From Spirochaetota bacterium (GTDB lineage Bacteria > Spirochaetota > UBA4802 > UBA5550): a DNA stretch of 34,408 nt. How positions within the stretch are numbered: position 1 is the stretch's first letter; each line of letters starts with the position of its first letter. The notes beneath the pieces were generated by a model that ran no database searches, was not told the DNA's origin, and worked only from the letters and a program-made list of their open reading frames with translations. This document shows, one piece after another, positions 33,196-34,408 of this stretch. Made by a program: the position numbers and the translations under genes. Location: NCBI GenBank assembly GCA_009787025.1, contig WRGT01000054.1, positions 1 to 34,408 on the forward strand, in the 5' to 3' direction.

Positions 33196-33614
33196 AAATC
33201 GTTACTACAAATAAACGCCTTGTATCGCTTGAATCTGCCGCGCTTACAGATATTATAATGAATCTCTTTATCTTCTTTTTCATAAGCTTTAGCCTTCTCT
33301 ATACATTTAATACCAACAAGCAGTCTGAAATAAAGGTCAATATCCCGAAAGGAACGGCTAATATAGAACAATTTAAGGGACCTGTGACTGTAAGTATAAC
33401 AAAGGATAATTCAATATACTTTAATTCTGAAAAGATTGAATTAAAAGACCTCACAAAGAATCTTTCAAAAGATATTGAAAAGACTAAAGAGGCAGGACTT
33501 GTAATAATGTCCGACAAGGAGGCTTCTGTTGACACACTTGTTAAAGTGCTTGATACGTCAAAGGCTGCAGGAATCAGCAAGCTTGGAATAGCCATAGAGA
33601 CTATAAAACAGTAA
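33192..33614 (+). CDS. ExbD/TolR-family protein
   Basis: A 140-residue single-pass inner-membrane protein. The helix LTDIIMNLFIFFFISFSLLYTF (about 19-40) carries D20, the place of the conserved proton-relay Asp of ExbD. The periplasmic part has the domain pattern EIKVNIPKGTA, VTVSITKDNSIYFNSEKI, LVIMSDKEASVDTLVKVLD and KLGIAIETI. It overlaps the ExbB-type gene by 4 bp, so the two subunits are translated together. The stop is one base from the end of the minus-strand YkgJ-type gene. Confidence 0.92.
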   Translation: MKIVTTNKRLVSLESAALTDIIMNLFIFFFISFSLLYTFNTNKQSEIKVNIPKGTANIEQFKGPVTVSITKDNSIYFNSEKIELKDLTKNLSKDIEKTKEAGLVIMSDKEASVDTLVKVLDTSKAAGISKLGIAIETIKQ

Positions 33615-33615
33615 A

Positions 33616-33978
33616 CTAATCCGTATCATTATATCCGCAGCCTTCGTATGGACTTAAATTCTCTTCAGCCTGAATATGCGAAACGTCTTCATAATAGGGA
33701 AAATCTTTGCACATCTTAGGTCTTATGGGATGTATGGAACATGCAGGCAGCCCGTCCCCATCTATGATAAAGTGCTTGCATAGATAATGATACGAAAGGT
33801 CCTCCTTCTGATTTTCAAATAAAAATGTCAGCATGGGATATATAAGGTATATCTCCGAAAAATTCGGGTCTATCTCCTTGCTCTTCTTCCAATAGTTATA
33901 TGCTTTCTCTAACAGTTCGGGCGATTCTGCAAGCCGAACATCCCGGCAGCATTTTCCGCATCTTTTACAATTACCCAT
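33616..33978 (-). CDS. YkgJ-family Cys-cluster (zinc/iron-chelating) protein
   Basis: A 120-residue cytoplasmic protein. The N-terminus has CKRCGKCCR (C4, C7, C10, C11); later come YLCKHFIIDGDGLPACSIHPIRPKMCKDFP and GCGY, giving the C-x(n)-C-x-H-x-x-RP-x-x-C-x-x-FP pattern of the YkgJ/UPF0153 family, proposed to bind Zn or an Fe-S centre. The biochemical role of the family is not settled. It converges with the ExbD-type gene at one base distance; no terminator is visible in between. Confidence 0.85.
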   Translation of the reverse strand: MGNCKRCGKCCRDVRLAESPELLEKAYNYWKKSKEIDPNFSEIYLIYPMLTFLFENQKEDLSYHYLCKHFIIDGDGLPACSIHPIRPKMCKDFPYYEDVSHIQAEENLSPYEGCGYNDTD

Positions 33979-34255
33979 TCTATTTACTCCGTTTTATCAA
34001 GAGTTTTGCCTGTATCCGCAACTATTTTAATCCTATGCGACATTGCTATATCATGAAAACCTCTTGTCTATAAGCAAATAGTTTGAGATGTGATAAAGTC
34101 AAGGTTTTAAATATATACTGATTGTTTAATCCTTTTAATCCGTAAAATTATAGATTATTTTATAATAGTGCAAAAATAATTTGACATATCATCTTAAAAA
34201 TAATAAAAGGTTATTGTCTAAATAGCTATTGTTAGCTGTAAAATTTTATAATACC
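33979..34255. other. 277-bp AT-rich spacer
   Basis: No ORF or RNA gene is seen. A TTGACA at 34181-34186 is followed 17 bp later by TAAAAG, a weak promoter candidate in the plus direction. Confidence 0.35.
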
Positions 34256-34272
34256 AAGGAGGTAAAAATTTC

Positions 34273-34408
34273 ATGAAAAAATTACTTGACACAGGAGGAA
34301 AGGTTCATTATACTAAAATAGCTCCAAGCTCCAAGCTCCAAGCTCCAAGCTCCAAGCTCCAAGCTCCAAGCTCCAAGCTCCAAGCTCCAAGCTCCAAGCT
34401 CCAAGCTC
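34273..34408 (+). CDS. Possible repeat-encoded protein start (partial, low confidence)
   Basis: AAGGAGG (34256-34262) stands 10 nt before ATG 34273, a strong ribosome site. The frame reads MKKLLDTGGKVHYTKIAPSS and then repeats a seven-residue unit (APSSKLQ) through the 7-bp tandem array to the window edge. The promoter at 34286 lies inside this frame, which argues that the frame may not be a real gene, or that the promoter is a coincidence. What follows is outside the window. Confidence 0.3.
   Translation, partial: MKKLLDTGGKVHYTKIAPSSKLQAPSSKLQAPSSKLQAPSSKLQA
34286..34314 (+). promoter_or_regulatory. Consensus sigma-70 promoter reading into the tandem array
   Basis: TTGACA (34286-34291), a 17-bp spacer and TATACT (34309-34314), a near-perfect promoter. 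Transcription would start at about 34321, at the first tandem unit. Confidence 0.6.
34320..34408. repeat. Heptanucleotide tandem repeat (AGCTCCA)n, about 12.7 copies, running off the window
   Basis: A perfect 7-bp unit repeats without error from 34320 to the last base. The unit has no stop codon in any of the three frames on either strand (plus APSSKLQ, minus LGAWSLE), so the array is open in six frames. Because 7 is not a multiple of 3, gain or loss of a unit shifts the frame downstream. The true length is unknown, since the array reaches the window end. Confidence 0.95.

Noticed and set aside
34320-34408. CRISPR array
   Set aside because: The unit is 7 bp with no spacers; it is a simple tandem repeat.

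Overview
The window looks like a low-GC diderm chromosome, most likely a spirochaete or a close relative. The evidence is the gene order ispE / tRNA-Gln / glmU / prs / rplY / pth, the membrane-anchored M23 peptidase whose N-terminus carries an 'IPHDEKKIVNFQIS' block that I associate with spirochaetes, the ATPase-HDOD fusion protein, many lipoproteins, and large outer-membrane beta proteins. The assignment is from family knowledge only and is not proven here.

Layout. 1-365: tail of an unknown gene, then palindromic repeats and one end of a dispersed small repeat. 366-830: decayed IS3-family remnant. 885-1598: LysM-like lipoprotein (minus). 2007-8760: M23 peptidase and a giant SprA-like outer-membrane protein (plus), meeting a DHH phosphoesterase tail to tail. 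10154-14278: housekeeping cluster on plus (ispE, tRNA-Gln, a one-domain glmU, prs, rplY, a pth homologue lacking most catalytic residues). 14283-20441: minus-strand envelope cluster (CDP-alcohol phosphotransferase, HEAT lipoprotein, TPR-lytic transglycosylase, a secreted unknown, MBL-fold hydrolase). 20735-22222: ATPase-HDOD protein. 22207-25264: larC-larB-larE for the nickel-pincer cofactor, interrupted by a MITE-like element. 25388-27380: CsgG-like envelope protein and LexA. 27477-30870: secreted lipoprotein, outer-membrane protein and RCC1 propeller lipoprotein with two nearly identical promoters and two more copies of the small repeat. 30852-32231: MATE exporter. 32569-33978: ExbB/ExbD-type pair and a YkgJ-type Cys-cluster protein. 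The window ends in a 7-bp tandem array behind a consensus promoter.

How the genes work together. The plus-strand core block supplies isoprenoid precursors, UDP-GlcNAc precursor, PRPP and translation parts. The minus-strand envelope block handles peptidoglycan turnover and lipid head groups. The lar genes make the nickel-pincer nucleotide, although no LarA-type enzyme is present in the window.

Most notable points. (i) A family of short terminal-inverted-repeat elements supplies the last codons and stop codons of two unrelated genes, larE and the MATE exporter. (ii) ispE and glmU both appear to start at ATT, each 7 nt after a good Shine-Dalgarno. (iii) The Pth homologue has lost the catalytic His and two essential Asn. 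(iv) A SprA-like giant protein sits outside an obvious Bacteroidetes context. (v) The terminal heptanucleotide array has no stop codon in any of the six frames.
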